Shown piece by piece: positions 20,848-32,634 of a stretch of 64,000 nucleotides of DNA. Under the pieces are notes generated by a model, which saw only the letters and a program-made list of their open reading frames with translations, was not told the DNA's origin and did no database searches. Position numbers and translations under genes: made by a program. This stretch comes from Platycnemis pennipes (lineage: Eukaryota > Arthropoda > Insecta > Odonata > Platycnemididae): positions 5,149,131-5,213,130 of the forward strand of contig OW121854.1 in NCBI GenBank assembly GCA_933228895.1, given 5' to 3'. Positions within the stretch are counted from its first letter, which is position 1. Every line of letters starts with the position of its first letter.

Positions 20848-22110
20848 CTACGTAATACCTTACTAGCCGCCTCGAGGGTATATGGCAAAGGGTGTAGATC
20901 ACCAAACTTGCACTATTGACATGCAACTATGAGATGTAGTGCTACTACTTCATGCACAACTGTTAGATATAAGAGTCACGAGCTACTAGGTTGTTAGTAA
21001 CTATAGTACATTAATGAATTGATTAATGGTTAGAAAAAACAATCGACATTTCCCTAACATGCATGGGCTAGTGATGCTTAGACATGCATCATACACTTCC
21101 GACTGCTCTAGTAATTTTTTACCTACCTAACCCCTTGCTATTCTGCCTTATGTGCTCTCGTATGGTAGGCGGACAACATGGCATTTTGAATCTATCGGTA
21201 CGATTATCTACCTCTCTAAAATTGTTAATCTGATCAAACCTAGCATGAACTTAAGGCTTTCTTAATATATATCTAACGTCATCTGTGAACAAAGCGGCTT
21301 CGAATTCACTTAAAAGGTTTAACCTATATATCAACAGACGTTCTGATAATAATTCCCATCCTAGTTCCCCATATTAAACTCGTAACATTAACACAATTAT
21401 CATCTACATATACATTATACCTTGCAATTCACCATAAAGGTGTGTGGCAGGGGGTGAATTCACACCAAAAATGTATTACATATCAGGCATAGATTAGCAA
21501 TTATATTCTAGTCTAAACTTTACAATACGATAAAAATAAGAATAGCAAAGCAAGCATGCGAAAACATGCTGTTAGTTGGGTTAGCTTAAGGTCCTTAACC
21601 TACATGCAATTACCAATGCATTGATACACTCGCATTTATGCTATTGGATAGATATATTTACAGCTATTTATATCCCTGATCGTACGAGGAAAGAAGGACA
21701 TTTTGAATCTGTCTGTCCGGCAATCAATTTCTCTAAGATTATGGTCCAGTCTACCATAGTAAGTTGGGGTCCGCAAAATATTTTCAACATCATCACTGCA
21801 AATGTCTTGGAATTTATTTTGGAGATTAAGTCTAAATTTCAACCTGCGATCTGACAGTGATTCCCATTGTAATTCATTTAATAGACTGGTTACGCCAATA
21901 TAGTCATGAAAGCGTCCCTTTACAAATCTTGCGATGTTTGCTGCAATCGTTCAAGTTCATTATTTAGACCGATTTCGTAGGATTTCATATACTGCCAGCG
22001 TATCCCAAATAACGTCTAACAAGGGGAAAGTAGCTAATACAATTATCATAACGGTCTTCAACAAATATAGCTGATCTCATTTGCACACGCTCTAATTCGT
22101 TTATCATACC
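20848..22110 (-). mobile_element. LINE copy (second subfamily), split by another LINE
   Basis: The 3' end starts at ACGTAATACCTTACTAGCC; coding remnants extend to 21403, are interrupted, and continue from 22039 (ACAATTATCATAACGG, then TTTGCACACGCTCTAATTCG) to about 22110. The interrupting copy is bounded by an 11-bp duplication, so this is the older of the two. Confidence 0.7.
21404..22038 (-). mobile_element. CR1/Jockey-type LINE inserted in an older LINE
   Basis: Tail complement CTACATATACATTATACC is followed by GGTGTGTGGCAGGGGGTGAA and the minus-strand peptide SDDVENILRTPTYYGRLDHN and TDRFKMSFFPRTIRDIN. ACAATTATCAT is present at 21393-21403 and again at 22039-22049: an 11-bp target duplication. 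635 bp, 5'-truncated, several stops. Confidence 0.85.
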
Positions 22111-22212
22111 TAAAATCGTGGTTAATGATATTTGCCTTTGTGTATTTATATTCAATTAACTGTTGCAGTCAATATTGCTAAACATGATTGGTTGTCACAT
22201 AAATTGCCATGC

Positions 22213-22345
22213 GAAAAACTTCACCTGAACCGGGAATCGAACCATGGACCTTTGGCTTTCCGGGCCACTGCGCAGACCACTACGCTACCCAGGATCCCTA
22301 ATTCGCATGGCAATTTTACCGATGTTCAGGTACTAGATGTTGAGC
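22213..22345 (-). mobile_element. tRNA-derived SINE (family G), minus strand
   Basis: Read on the minus strand: GGATCCTGGGTAGCGTAGTG (A box), GTCTGCGCAGTGGCCCGG, and B box GGTTCGATTCCCGG, then CAGGTGAA. The tRNA-like core is bracketed by AATTGCCATGCGAA and its complement, giving short inverted ends. The same unit is at 60100-60262 on the plus strand. Confidence 0.7.
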
Positions 22346-22360
22346 CCTTTCTCCACGAGA

Positions 22361-22404
22361 TATTTCAGTCCACGAGAGTTGTCTCTCTCGTGGATTGAAA
22401 TATC
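22361..22404. repeat. Perfect-stem hairpin
   Basis: ATATTTCAGTCCACGAGAG, a short loop, then CTCTCGTGGATTGAAATAT: 19-bp arms with one G-T pair. It lies just downstream of the SINE. It could be a small foldback element. Confidence 0.6.
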
Positions 22405-24395
22405 CTACATGATTGGTTGTGCAGAGTGCAGATTGCAGATTCTTCTCTCTCTCTCACATTTTTCAATCCCTCCTCCACGCACTTCACTCTAGTTCTTCCA
22501 CACCCGTTCTTCCATTCACTCCTAGCCCTACGAATGTCTTCGTGTGACCATCGTGTCTTGAGAATAGGCCGATTAAATCGCTTCGCCTTCGTTTCCTCAC
22601 CGTATCTAGGCATCCTACCCACTCGATTGGGAGTCCTGTGCGTTCAGAGCGCAGATCTTTGTCCTGATAAGGTGGAGAGAAGTCCTTCTTCCTGAGGAGT
22701 CGAACGCATGGATTTGTGCGTTCTTAGCTCTTCTTTTTTTTTCTCTCTCGCAGTTCGTCGTACTTCAGTTGTCTGCGCACGGCCCAGGAGGAGTGTTCGC
22801 CCTGCCTCTGCATCCCTCTCACCGACGAGCCACGGGTAAGTGAGCCTTTCATTTCTTCCACGATATATTACTGCGATTCGCTCAACTTTTCATTCATCAG
22901 TTTAGGGAGAAATGCAATTTCTTATATATTACCAAGAGGCTCTGGTTTCTCAAGCTTAAAAGTGCGTGAAGCGAGACAATTATGCCCGTTCGGAGCGAAG
23001 GCTCATTAAGTTTAGAGAGCCGAAGGTTCAAAACCTATTCAACGTATTCCTAGTTTTCCTCTGAAATTGAATCATGTCACAGCAGTAATTGGAATGTTAA
23101 TGCCGGAAATTAATAAACAGAGCCCTTTACAATTAGTTTTTCTCACTTACATTAAGAAAATGAAAATAGCAGGGTGTGTAGTCCTTAAATCTCGTCGATT
23201 TGTAGTTCAGTAGCTGTCGTACTGTAAAATGATCCTCCTATCCTTCCTGGTGCTCTATCTCTATCCAGAAACGAAGTTTTAGAGCTGTCTTTTTATATGA
23301 AGAGCTCTTTACTTCTTGACAGGGTCTATTGGCATTTCGGTCAATCATACAAGTTTTTTAATTGCATACCATATAACGATTTTTATATGAAAGAAAATTA
23401 TTACTTTAGCTAGCCTATAATGCTCTATTATGTCTCTCTTAACTCCTAAAAAACGTGTTGCAACTACAAAAATAATGAATTGAATTTATTACCAGTTATG
23501 TGGAAAATAATATGCACCAATATTATTAACAAGATTCACATTGGGAGATTCCATCTCTATCTTTAAATTGCTATTGATTCATAAGTCTTCCATTACGTCA
23601 TGCAGCATAGCGTGTATGGTTTACGGTCAATTTAATCCTGGTATGTCCTTTCCACATTTTGAACCACGCGAATTGCGCTCAATGGCACGCATTGTTGACT
23701 GAGGTATTTGTAAATCACAAATCCTATTTTTGACTCGGATGGTGGAACCTGTCGTTCAATCGTCTCATTCCGATGAAAAGGGTTCGCGATGGCGTTTGAA
23801 AGTCGGCGACAAGTTTAGAAGTGACCTTCGCGCCACAGTCGGCTGGGTTTTGTCAACAGCCTCGAGAGGCATTGAAAGGCTATTATGCTCTGGGATTCCC
23901 TCGAGGCAAGCCCTTCGATCCTGGAATGATAGTCATCGTTCAATTGCCTGCCTCCGTCGAGAGAGGCCTCAAAGGGAGGCAAATAAACTCCCGCTCCGAG
24001 CGAAGGCATTCAACCCCTCCTATTCACTCCCATTGCCCCCGGAAGGACACAGGCGCGGTGGAAGGGGAAGCACTTGCCCACACCGCTCATGTGAGCACAC
24101 CGTCGGGGAAGGAGTTGATCGCTGGAAGAAGGCTGATCGGGAGGTCCTTCTTCTTGCGCTGTGGGTAAGGGCTCTCCCTCATTCTCTGGGGCGATCGGAA
24201 TTTGTCCACTCCCGGAGAACTCATCGTCTTTCCTCTCTCTGATTTTTCTCCGTTAATTGATGTCGGGCGCGGATTGCTGTACTTGGGTGTGTGGGCAGGT
24301 CGTTTATGTGACACTTGAATTTTTAATGCCCCCAATGTAGAATAATTTCATGACGTCAGATTTTTATTTCAAAACACGTTTACACTATTTGAAAA
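22405..24395. other. Unassigned; possible LINE trace and GC-rich block
   Basis: The minus frame 22420-22620 (RFNRPILKTRWSHEDIRRAR) weakly resembles LINE C-terminal sequence; I am not confident. AT-rich DNA follows. The part 23740-24250 is CpG-rich with 170-codon and 115-codon frames overlapping in different phases and no recognised domain. Confidence 0.25.
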
Positions 24396-24476
24396 TTGGT
24401 GCTCAACCCGAGTGTTGGTTTTTGACAGGTGAGAGTAGAGCTCACCCCGTACGAAGCCATTGGCGTGTAGATGAAT
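24396..24476 (-). mobile_element. SINE family T, 3' fragment
   Basis: GCTCAACCCGAGTGTTGGTT, then GACAGGTGAGAGTAGAGCTC and CCCCGTACGAAGCC match the complement of the SINE tail at 48285-48360. The tRNA head is missing. Confidence 0.6.
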
Positions 24477-24664
24477 TGTTTGGATAATAATAGCTGTTTC
24501 AAGAAATTGTTTCTGTTTCAATAAGTCAAGAGTTCCACAGAGTAAAGCCTGAAACTATTTGCTTGATCACAAAATAATTTTTTCATATCAGCTGGTGGAA
24601 CTAGAACTGATTGGCGAATAGGAGAGTCGGATTGAAGTGTTTACGTTTCTATTTTAGCGACTTA

Positions 24665-24815
24665 AGGAGGTACCACCGTGACTCCGCGATTCAAACTCCC
24701 GTACAAGAGTTATGTTATTTAATGAATAAATACCGATCCAGAAAAACACCTATACGGAAAATCATCTATAGGGAGATAACGCATACACAATAATTGTATG
24801 AGTATGCTAACATAT
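24665..24815 (-). repeat. Repeat shared in inverse with 62640-62800
   Basis: ACCGTGACTCCGCGATTCAA, ACAAGAGTTATGTTATTTAA, CCAGAAAAACACCTATACGG and ACGCATACACAATAATTGTA all recur as the reverse complement at 62650-62795. A B-box-like element (GATTCAAACTC) at one end suggests a SINE-derived family. Length about 150 bp and similarity very high by eye. Confidence 0.7.
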
Positions 24816-26904
24816 AGCGTATTGTAGTTGCTTTCTATTTTTTACAAGCTCTTTTAACTCATTTTGACGTCGGAACATGACTGACGTGTTGTTGCCGCGT
24901 TTAATTTATAAAGTGAGAATATATGCTCAATCCCGCTAATACGTATTCTAAAATAGTTTAAATATTTTCTTACTTAGTTTTAAGCTATTCCGTTGCAAAT
25001 ACAACTCTTTGTTTTAAATTTTATTAAATTGGTTTTTTGAAATCTGTTTGGCAGCAATGACGTTGCTACCATTTGAAAGATTTTGTATTAGCGACACCAT
25101 GTCAATAACCGATGAAATATTTAAATTGCGTAACAAATATAAGAAGGACCTTGGTAAAGTATATTCCTAAATTAAGTTAGTAAATAGGCTTGTAAGCACG
25201 TTCCGTCTCAAGTACCGTTGCCAATGATAACAACATACTGTAGCGCCACTTTCATGTAAATAATGTTTTTCTCCTTTTTTCGAGCAAACATTTATTAATA
25301 TCAATTAAACAAGTGTGGTAAGGTCAGCCTTTTTTACAATGCTAAATGCTACATAGAATTGCGCATCTTATATTAGTTTTCCGTCAAAACGACATTTATC
25401 TTTACATTATTAAACTGCAAATTTTTCTGCAACAGCCATGCTCTGCCGTATAACCAAGTATAAAATTGCTGATTTTCAATATCTTTGTTCTTCAAATATA
25501 CAATGGAAAGGCCTCATTATTCTATTACCAATCGAAGGAAGGCCCAAAAATTGATGTGTCCTGAAATTTTCACAAAAATGACATTTGATTCATAGTTCGG
25601 TGGATTCTCCTCAAGGCACGATCGGACTCCAAGGAGCGCACCATCTTAAGACGGGGAAGCGGTTTTAAAGGAATCGCTTTTTTTTTACCGCGGGAGGCAG
25701 TGTAAGCGGCCGATTGAGCTTTCGTATGCATCGGAAAAGATTCGCTGGCGATGAAACTCCCGTTCGGCGTCATTTTCTTCATCTCTTCTAATGAATCGCG
25801 GCTCTCTCTGCCGTGCGATGCCATTCTGTTGGAGTCGAGGCTGGTTGCGAGCCAGGAGGGTGCGTTGATCGGGGGAGGGTTGGGGGTTGAAGGGACCCGG
25901 CGGCCCTGCGGGAGAGGAATGCAGTGGTTGCTGGCGGCGGCGGGGAGGGTGGCTTTTGAAGTGTCGCCTCGCCTCCCGCCAGGGGGAGGCAGTGTCGAGC
26001 GCGCTCTTACAGAATGCTCGCCGACCGATCCTTCGGCGATGCCTCGGGGGCGTGAAGTGCGTGATGAACGTGAGAGTCTTCAGTGCGTTGGAGGGTCTTG
26101 CTGCTTCGGTAATCGCCCTCTTGGGCGTCTTCAAGGAGGTGTGAGGAGGGGATTTGGAGTGGAGAGGCTCACGGTGGACTTACGACACGACTGCTCGAAA
26201 TTTTCGTCGCATGCGACTTCGCCGTCTCATGCGAGTCACGTGGTACGGAGCCGAGCGCTCGGAGGTATTGCCGTGCCATGAACCACTCGGCGGCATCCGA
26301 AACGACTCGTATACGACTGCTGGCTACTCGAACGGTGGATACCAGCCGAGTAGCCCTTCGAGTGAGCGAAAGGCCAGATGCCCCCGAATTTGCAGCAGAA
26401 GAGAGACGAGAATTGAAGGATAGTGTGACTCCTCTTGAGGGTGGAAAATGTATTTAAGATGAGTTACGATATATAAGTGCGGTCATGCAAGCTTTAGTGG
26501 CTGATTTAATCGCAAGCTTGGATGGGTATAGTGCGGAAATCTCAAAATCATCGGCAAATCGGAATAAATCGTGAGAGAAAATTTTACGTGGAAGCCTTTT
26601 GCCTTTCGCTGATCTTCATCTTTGATTGTGAAAATGCCTTTTTTTTAGGCCTTAAGAAAAAAAGAAGTTTTCAAATTATTTAGATGTGATGATATTTTAC
26701 CAAAACTTACGATTGTTTCGGTCAATTGTTAACATTTATGTTTCGATTATTCGCTGGTGGAATTCTTTCCGGTCCAATTTGTTCTCCTTGTTCTCGAATT
26801 CCCTTAAATTTGGCCCTTCTTTCTTGCTTATGCGTCTCAGAGGACTATATTATTTCTCACACCTATTTAGTATGCAACTACCAGATGGTATGTGGTGCAA
26901 TATA
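24816..26904. other. AT-rich then CpG-rich block, unassigned
   Basis: 24816-25560 is AT-rich without features. 25680-26430 is CpG-rich with overlapping frames on both strands (176 codons plus, 149 codons minus). A minus frame starting at 25824 (MASHGRESRDSLEEM..., 84 codons) has an acceptable start context and an unbroken, compositionally plausible product, but no domain is recognised. It could be a small gene, a first exon, or chance. Confidence 0.25.
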
Positions 26905-27138
26905 TTGGCCGCTTTACAGGATACAATTTTTTGTACAATTTCTTGTACAAACTCTTGCATAAACTGAACGAAATTGTACGTTTGCCTGAATGGAATTAGA
27001 ACAAGTTCTATTTCCCGTTCAGTCATTCAGACGATCGCACAAGCGTTCGTACAATTTGCCGCTTTACACGGTACAATTTCCTCATGCAAGAGTTTGTACA
27101 AAAAGTTGTAAAAAAATTGTATCGTGTAAAGCGGCCTT
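26905..27138. mobile_element. MITE with GGCCGCTTTACA ends
   Basis: Left TTGGCCGCTTTACAGGATAC and right GTATCGTGTAAAGCGGCCTT are inverted, and the pairing continues inward (AATTTTTTGTACAA, TTGTACAAACTCTTGCAT). A third copy of the end (GCCGCTTTACACGGTACAAT) lies inside at about 27058, so the element is compound. The end style suits PIF/Harbinger-type MITEs, but no clean TWA duplication is visible. Confidence 0.7.
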
Positions 27139-28429
27139 AAGAGGATTAATTTAAAACTGAAGTCACTTGATTTGTTTTAGTGAAGTAAAGATCATAAGTG
27201 CTGTAATTGGATTTGCCTTTTATATTTGTTAAGGTGAAAGTAACATACTCCTTCAGTTGAGTTCTTATGTTCCATGTAATCATTATTAGAAATATTTATT
27301 TGATGCTTTTGTTAAGTCCGAGAGTGGAATTGGTTTTACATTTTAAATAAGCTGTAATGTTTATGCAAATTTGGTGTGTATAAGAAAAACACTTTTCTAA
27401 ACGCATTAGGAGTAACGTGCTTTAAAGCAGAGTCCATTATAAAAACTTATTTTTATGGTTAAGGTAAGAACAGTTTTAGGGCCAACATTCTATAAAATCT
27501 TCGGTCCCCTTGCCCACACATGTGAACAACCTATTATAATTCCCTCAGAGGGTAGCTTATTCCATTAGAATATATATTGTGCTGATGTACCGATCTGTGA
27601 ACATATCTGATTTTGCTTTTTCCGCCTTGACAGCGCCAATTTCATTAACTAGAATCTATCTCTTATAGCTTTCGTTTTCCAGAATTAAATATTGCGGCCA
27701 CAAATAAATTGAACTATATTTCATTTTTTTATCTCTTGCCAATGTTGATTTCTTCTCTGTTCATGTGCCGAACATTTATACTTAAGGTGTTACTTCATTA
27801 TTATTCATGCGAACATCAAATTTTTTTAATCTCTCAAATAACAACTGTACATATAGCGTAGACGCTATATATCAATCACGGGGCTGATTCGATAAAATCA
27901 AGAAAAAATGTTGCTGCATAAATCTGGTACTGCTGCAAGTGTTTCAGTCAAAGTTAGTTGTAAGAGTGACTGGTGTAAGAGTGACACCTTGGTGACTGGT
28001 GGCCGAATCGCGCAGCAGATATCAGCGGTATTTACAATGGGGCATTGTATCAAAGTATGCCAAATACTTCTAGCTCTATACTTTTGTTATTTATGTACGA
28101 GCTGTGAGTCAGTGGTGTTCAATGAGTATGAAATGTTGATTCTGTGTATTGCCTTAAAATGTTTCTAACCAATGATTTGCTGCAGTGGCTAATAAAAAAC
28201 CGGTGCTGCGGTACCCTTACTGAATAGTATTCGTGTGAGGAGGCGAGGCTCACGGTTAATTTGCCACGGTATTCAGCCTAATCTTGCTTGCTAGAGAAAG
28301 TACTCTTGCCCAAGTATAAAGCTTAAGTAGCACTCAAAAAGCCAGTCCCTTAAAGGAATGATACAAGTAAAATTTGCACAAAGAAAAGAGAATTGGAACC
28401 TTCGACAAATGGAACATTCCGTTAACATA
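27139..28429. other. Unassigned AT-rich DNA
   Basis: Only short frames (longest 86 codons at 27908). No domain recognised. Confidence 0.3.
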
Positions 28430-28881
28430 CCTGACGAATATTAGAACATACATCTGGAGCATTCTACTATGTGGCAGCGAAGCATGGACAATAACAGCAG
28501 CAGGGAAGACAAGACTTGAAACATTCGAAATGTGGTGCTACCGAAGAATGATGAAGATGAAATGGATCGATCTAGTGACAAACGAGAAAAAGTGTTAAGA
28601 AGAGTGGGAGAGAAGAGATGTCTACTGAAAACATTAAGAAGAAGATGGGACAACTTAATGGGCCACATCTTGAGACACGATGGCCTGATGAAGACAATCG
28701 TCGAGGGAAAAGTGAACGGGAAGATCGGAAAAGGCAGACCTCGTATGAGGTATATGGAGCAAGTTGTGAAGGATTTAAAAGTGAAGAATTACGTCAATAT
28801 GAAGAGGTTGGCCGATATAAGAATCGATTGGAGGGCTGCGTCAAACTAATCCTAGAATTGTTGACCCTTGATGATGATGAC
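28430..28881 (+). pseudogene. RTE-like LINE C-terminal fragment
   Basis: Starts NIRTYIWSILLCGSEAWTIT, then TFEMWCYRRMMKMKWIDLVT, LLKTLRRRWDNLMGHILRHD and RPRMRYMEQVVKDLK, ending at a stop after RLADIRIDWRAASN; one frameshift near 28580. The 3' end is GTTGACCCTTGATGATGATG, the short tandem tail typical of RTE elements. 5'-truncated; inactive. Confidence 0.85.
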
Positions 28882-29204
28882 CTGAAGAATGAAAATCTTC
28901 TGTTGTAACAAATGAACATAATTGAATTTGATAATTTGTTAGGATATCCGATATGATACAGAAAGGATCGAAATTTCACACCCACATCCAGCAGTGTTTG
29001 GCTCATTAATTTCATTCATTTGGCCCAGGAGATGCAATTAACGGGTCATCGGAGAAGATTAGGATGACACAGGAGGTGACCCAGGGGTACAAATGGCCAG
29101 ACCAACGAGTGCTCGAGTTCATTCGTAGGCTCATCTCTCTCTTTAAAGGACGCAATCAACGTTGACGTGAGTCGTCCACGGGAAACGTTAGGCGGGAACC
29201 TTTT
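28882..29204. other. Unassigned
   Basis: No gene or RNA recognised. The end nearest 29150 may belong to dispersed repeat D. Confidence 0.3.
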
Positions 29205-29605
29205 GTCTTAGAGGACACAATTGACGTACGCCACCCTCAGGAAAAAATTGACTGACCAAGGCATAAAAGAGAATCCGTTGCGAATGAAACGGGAGTTAAC
29301 AATCTATTTTCAAGACTGTAGAGGTACGTATTCCATGCCGTTAATGAAGTTACAAGATCGCTTAAGTTAATCATAATTCACAAGATTTAATGCGTGAAAA
29401 CCGTGTTTATCATTCCTAACTAAATTTTCACGATATAAACAATGGCAACAATCGCTAACAAGCTTTTTCATACCATTAGTTACCTTAAAAAATCTAAATA
29501 AAACACAATAACTTGAAATAACTATTCATTCATTGATTCTGTCATTAAAAAAAACGTCAGGAAATACTCTATGCTAAAACCAAAGACTTAAATAAGTTTT
29601 GCAGT
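29205..29605 (+). repeat. Dispersed repeat D, copy 2
   Basis: Second copy of the repeat at 8685-9078, same orientation, with blocks GACTGTAGAGGTAC, GTATTCCATGCCGTTAATGA and AACAATGGCAACAATCGC. It abuts a minus-strand LINE fragment at about 29615. Confidence 0.6.
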
Positions 29606-29614
29606 ATCTGAGGC

Positions 29615-29800
29615 TAAAATGTTACCCAGTACTCTTTTGATGAATCCCAGTTTACCATTAGCTTGAACCATTGTTTCACGTATGTGTTTACCCCAAGGAA
29701 GATCATGTGTCAGTCTTATTCCAGGATATTCAGTGGATTCCACGTTTGACAATTTATTATTCTTTATGTATTTAGTGCCAGGAGAAGAGCTAATCTTTTT
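29615..29800 (-). mobile_element. LINE internal fragment, minus strand
   Basis: Minus-strand reading gives a NGKLGFIKRVLG-type motif (complement of ACCCAGTACTCTTTTGATGA) preceded by a degraded LxHDLPWGKHIRET, i.e. the region just before the SLVRPHLEYAASVWDP block in other copies. About 185 bp only. Confidence 0.65.
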
Positions 29801-30780
29801 TCAAAAAGTAATTATCACACATATTTTCCAAAATATAATTCTGTCATTAATTTGATATATCCTCTCGTTCCGGCTGTTCAGTTATGGTGTTCTAGGAATA
29901 CCTTAATAGAAAATCCGTCGCCTTAGTATTGTAAGAAATACTAATCGTCGTGTCCACTATTTTTTCGGTGTTAAGTCCATTTCGATATTAAGCTTTAAAA
30001 ATTCGCCGATATCTTTTAAGCGGGTGGATGCCTCACCTCTCCAAGACTCCGTAATTAAGTGCTTGGAAAATATACGGACGGAACCGATAATTTTCGGATT
30101 AATTTCGGAGGTGAAAGTGTCGGTGATTGGGCGATGAGGAACAAGGCGTTCGGAGTTCTTGAAGGGGAAGCGGGAGATGTGACCGACTGATAAGTGTTGA
30201 GGATAACCTTCCGAGAAACCGTGGGCCAGTGGGCGTGACCTCAGCCGGGCGAATGCGGCTCGGAGAGGCGGAGTTGAGGGCCTTTAGGGCCGGGGCCCAT
30301 CGGGATTTGGGGCGGAATCATATTCCCAACACCAACCTCCGTGAGCATTGAGAGAGGCAGAATCCGAAAATGTAGCTCCTTTCTAAACAGCGTTGTGCCA
30401 GTAAGATCAAGCGGACGTATCCATGTACAAATTTGGTTTCTGCAAGCTTACTTCTTGAGAAAAGGCTTTCCAAAACAGGCACTTCAAACCGGTTTGAGTC
30501 ATAATTCGGACGGAAGTTATTAATTTTTATTAGCACGATCGATTATTATTTTTACGTTTACCGAAAGTGTTGGTGGATTTTGGAGTTGCAATAATTTGGA
30601 AATGATAGTGCTTTCACTTGTAGGAAACGTTTCGTAGTAATTGTAGTTTCGTTTAGGAAACCTTTCGTACTTGTTCAGCATGACCGCTACACTCGTAATG
30701 AGTCTACTTGAAAAAATTAATAATCCATTACTAAAGAGATTCCACTTGTTTCGAAATTCATTTATTAGATATCTTACTTA
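29801..30780. other. Unassigned, GC-rich in the middle
   Basis: 30000-30320 is GC-rich; no frame there is long. No domain recognised. Confidence 0.3.
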
Positions 30781-31409
30781 CATCTACATGATACCCAGCA
30801 AGCCACCATAAAGGTGTGTGGCAGGGGGTATATTCTCACCAAACATGCACTACATATCATGCATAAAAAAGTATTAGTATTTATATACTCTTCTATTTAT
30901 ATACTATTTAAAAAAAGATAAAAATGGCAAAGCATACATGCAAAAACTTGCTGTTAGTTGGGTTAGCTTTAAGTCCTTATCCCAACATGCAGCTACCAAT
31001 GTTATCCATTGCTACACTCGTATTGGATATATTTACCGTTATTCATATCTCTAATAGTACGAGGAAAAAAGGACATTTTGAATCTGTCAGTTCGGTAGTC
31101 AATATCTCTAATTTTGTAATTATGGTCCAGTCTACCATAGTAAGTTGGGGTTCGTAAAATATTCTTAACGTCATCAGTGAAAATATTATCCTGGAATTTG
31201 TTTAAGAGATTAACTCTAAATTTCAACCTACGATCTGACAATGATTCCCAATTTAATTCATTTAATAGACTGGTTGCGGTTATATAGTCATCAAAGCGTC
31301 CCTTTGTAAATCTTGCCGATCTTCGCTGTACACGTTCAAGTTCGTTATTTAGACCGATTTCGTAGGGATCCCATGCACTGGCAGCGTACTCCAAATGAGG
31401 TCTAATGAC
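30781..31409 (-). pseudogene. CR1/Jockey-type LINE 3' end, minus strand
   Basis: The best preserved C-terminal frame of this family: open for 130 codons from 31394 to 31002, reading MEYAASAWDPYEIGLNNELE, VQRRSARFTKGRFDDYI, SLSDRRLKFRVNLLNKFQDN and YGRLDHNYKIRDIDYRTDRF. The tail complement ACATCTACATGATACCC marks the 3' end. It is 5'-truncated in the middle of the HLEYA motif. ACTTAC occurs at both edges, a possible short target duplication. Confidence 0.85.
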
Positions 31410-31837
31410 TTACCTCCTTGGTTAGATCTGTTCGTAAGGAATATCTATGCATCCAGCCATTTATTTGAGCACTTAATTGACTAACATGAAAGTGGATTGT
31501 TCTATTAAAAAAAGTTTCAAAATCGGAGGAAGGGCAGTAAATTTTTTCTGCTCGAGAGAAAAGCCACCTTTCACAAATGGATGTATTGAGAGTCTGGGAA
31601 GACAACTACTTGCTTTATTACTTGATAATTGCTCGCTGCAAGGAAGTCGTAGGTGGAAAGAGAGGAGGAAGATCCTTAAGGAAGACAGCGATCTGAGGCA
31701 AGTGAGAGGGTGAAGGGTGTAAGAGTGAAAAGAAACGACGAAAGAGAGGAGATAGGGTCAGCAGAATGAAGTGGATGGCTATGTGACACCAATTTCATAT
31801 CAATGACGAGTGATGATAATTATAGGTGGGGAAATGT
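31410..31837. other. Unassigned
   Basis: Short frames on both strands only. No domain recognised. Confidence 0.3.
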
Positions 31838-32090
31838 GGGGCCTCACTAGTGAAAAGTAACATCGATTTTTTGTCTTCTCGTCGCATTTCCCAAGTACTC
31901 TTTTAATAAATCCTAGCCTTCTTATGCTCGGCCGCATATTCCCCGGATATGTCTTCCCCACGATAAATCCGTAATGATTGTTACACCTAAGTACCTTATG
32001 GTTTCAACGCTTCCAATTTTCTTGTCACTAATGCTGTATAATCGCTCTGTCGAATTATTCGAAGTTTTAAATGCCATTAGTCGCACCACT
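31838..32090 (-). mobile_element. LINE internal fragment (second subfamily), minus strand
   Basis: Complement of the 9850-10090 region of the fullest copy: GGCCTCACTAGTGAAAAGTA, GTCTTCTCGTCGCATTTCCC and TCGGCCGCATATTCCCCGGA match in order. Interrupted by stops. It ends at the left edge of a family-M MITE. Confidence 0.7.
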
Positions 32091-32093
32091 TCT

Positions 32094-32634
32094 CAATGGG
32101 GTCGTTTACCATATTTTTTTTATTGCCGAATCTGATAGAGTTTGTAAAATAAAAGGACCCGTATTTTTCCGTTTTTTGATCTGTCAGTTATTTCCCGAGT
32201 TATAAGCGGCGAAAAACTGATGTTTTTAACCCTTTCGGAAAAGTGGGTGTGGTGCAACCTCTGACGTGTATCGACTTCGTCCAATCACAACTGAGCCCCC
32301 GAAGCTACTTCGCCTTATCGCAAAGGGGGGGACACAGCTGACTCGGCCAATGGGAGCGATTTCGACAGCATCTGTGCGAGCAGACCTTCCGAGAATCCCC
32401 CTCTACTCCCTTCCCCCTCCCCTAAAAGCAGTCAAGGACGGGAGGAAAATGACGTCAATGTTATCGCAGCAGCATTTTCGGTGGCCGTCACCTTTTGCTT
32501 ATTTTAATTTTTGATTTATGAGTGAATGGTTGTGGTTAAAAGATTAATTTTTTCACTAAAATTCGTTTTTCGTTTCCATCTAACGATTTCGTGTACAAAA
32601 TTGCCATTTCGGTTCCGAGTAAACGCCCCCATTG
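32094..32634 (+). mobile_element. 541-bp MITE family M, full copy
   Basis: Ends CAATGGGGTCGTTTACC and GAGTAAACGCCCCCATTG are inverted. The interior has TTTTTCCGTTTTTTGATCTG, CCTTTCGGAAAAGTGGGTG, a GC-rich middle (ACACAGCTGACTCGGCC, CCTTCCGAGAATCCCC), then ATGACGTCAATGTTATCGCA. Frames inside shift between copies and encode nothing recognisable. Target duplication could not be fixed, so the superfamily is open. Confidence 0.85.

Noticed and set aside
22365..22622. RTE-like LINE fragment
   Set aside because: The peptide only weakly resembles LINE C-termini, and part of the frame is the hairpin at 22361-22404; mentioned as a trace only.
23730..24242. A 170-codon host exon
   Set aside because: Overlapped by other frames of similar length, no recognisable domain, no convincing splice sites.
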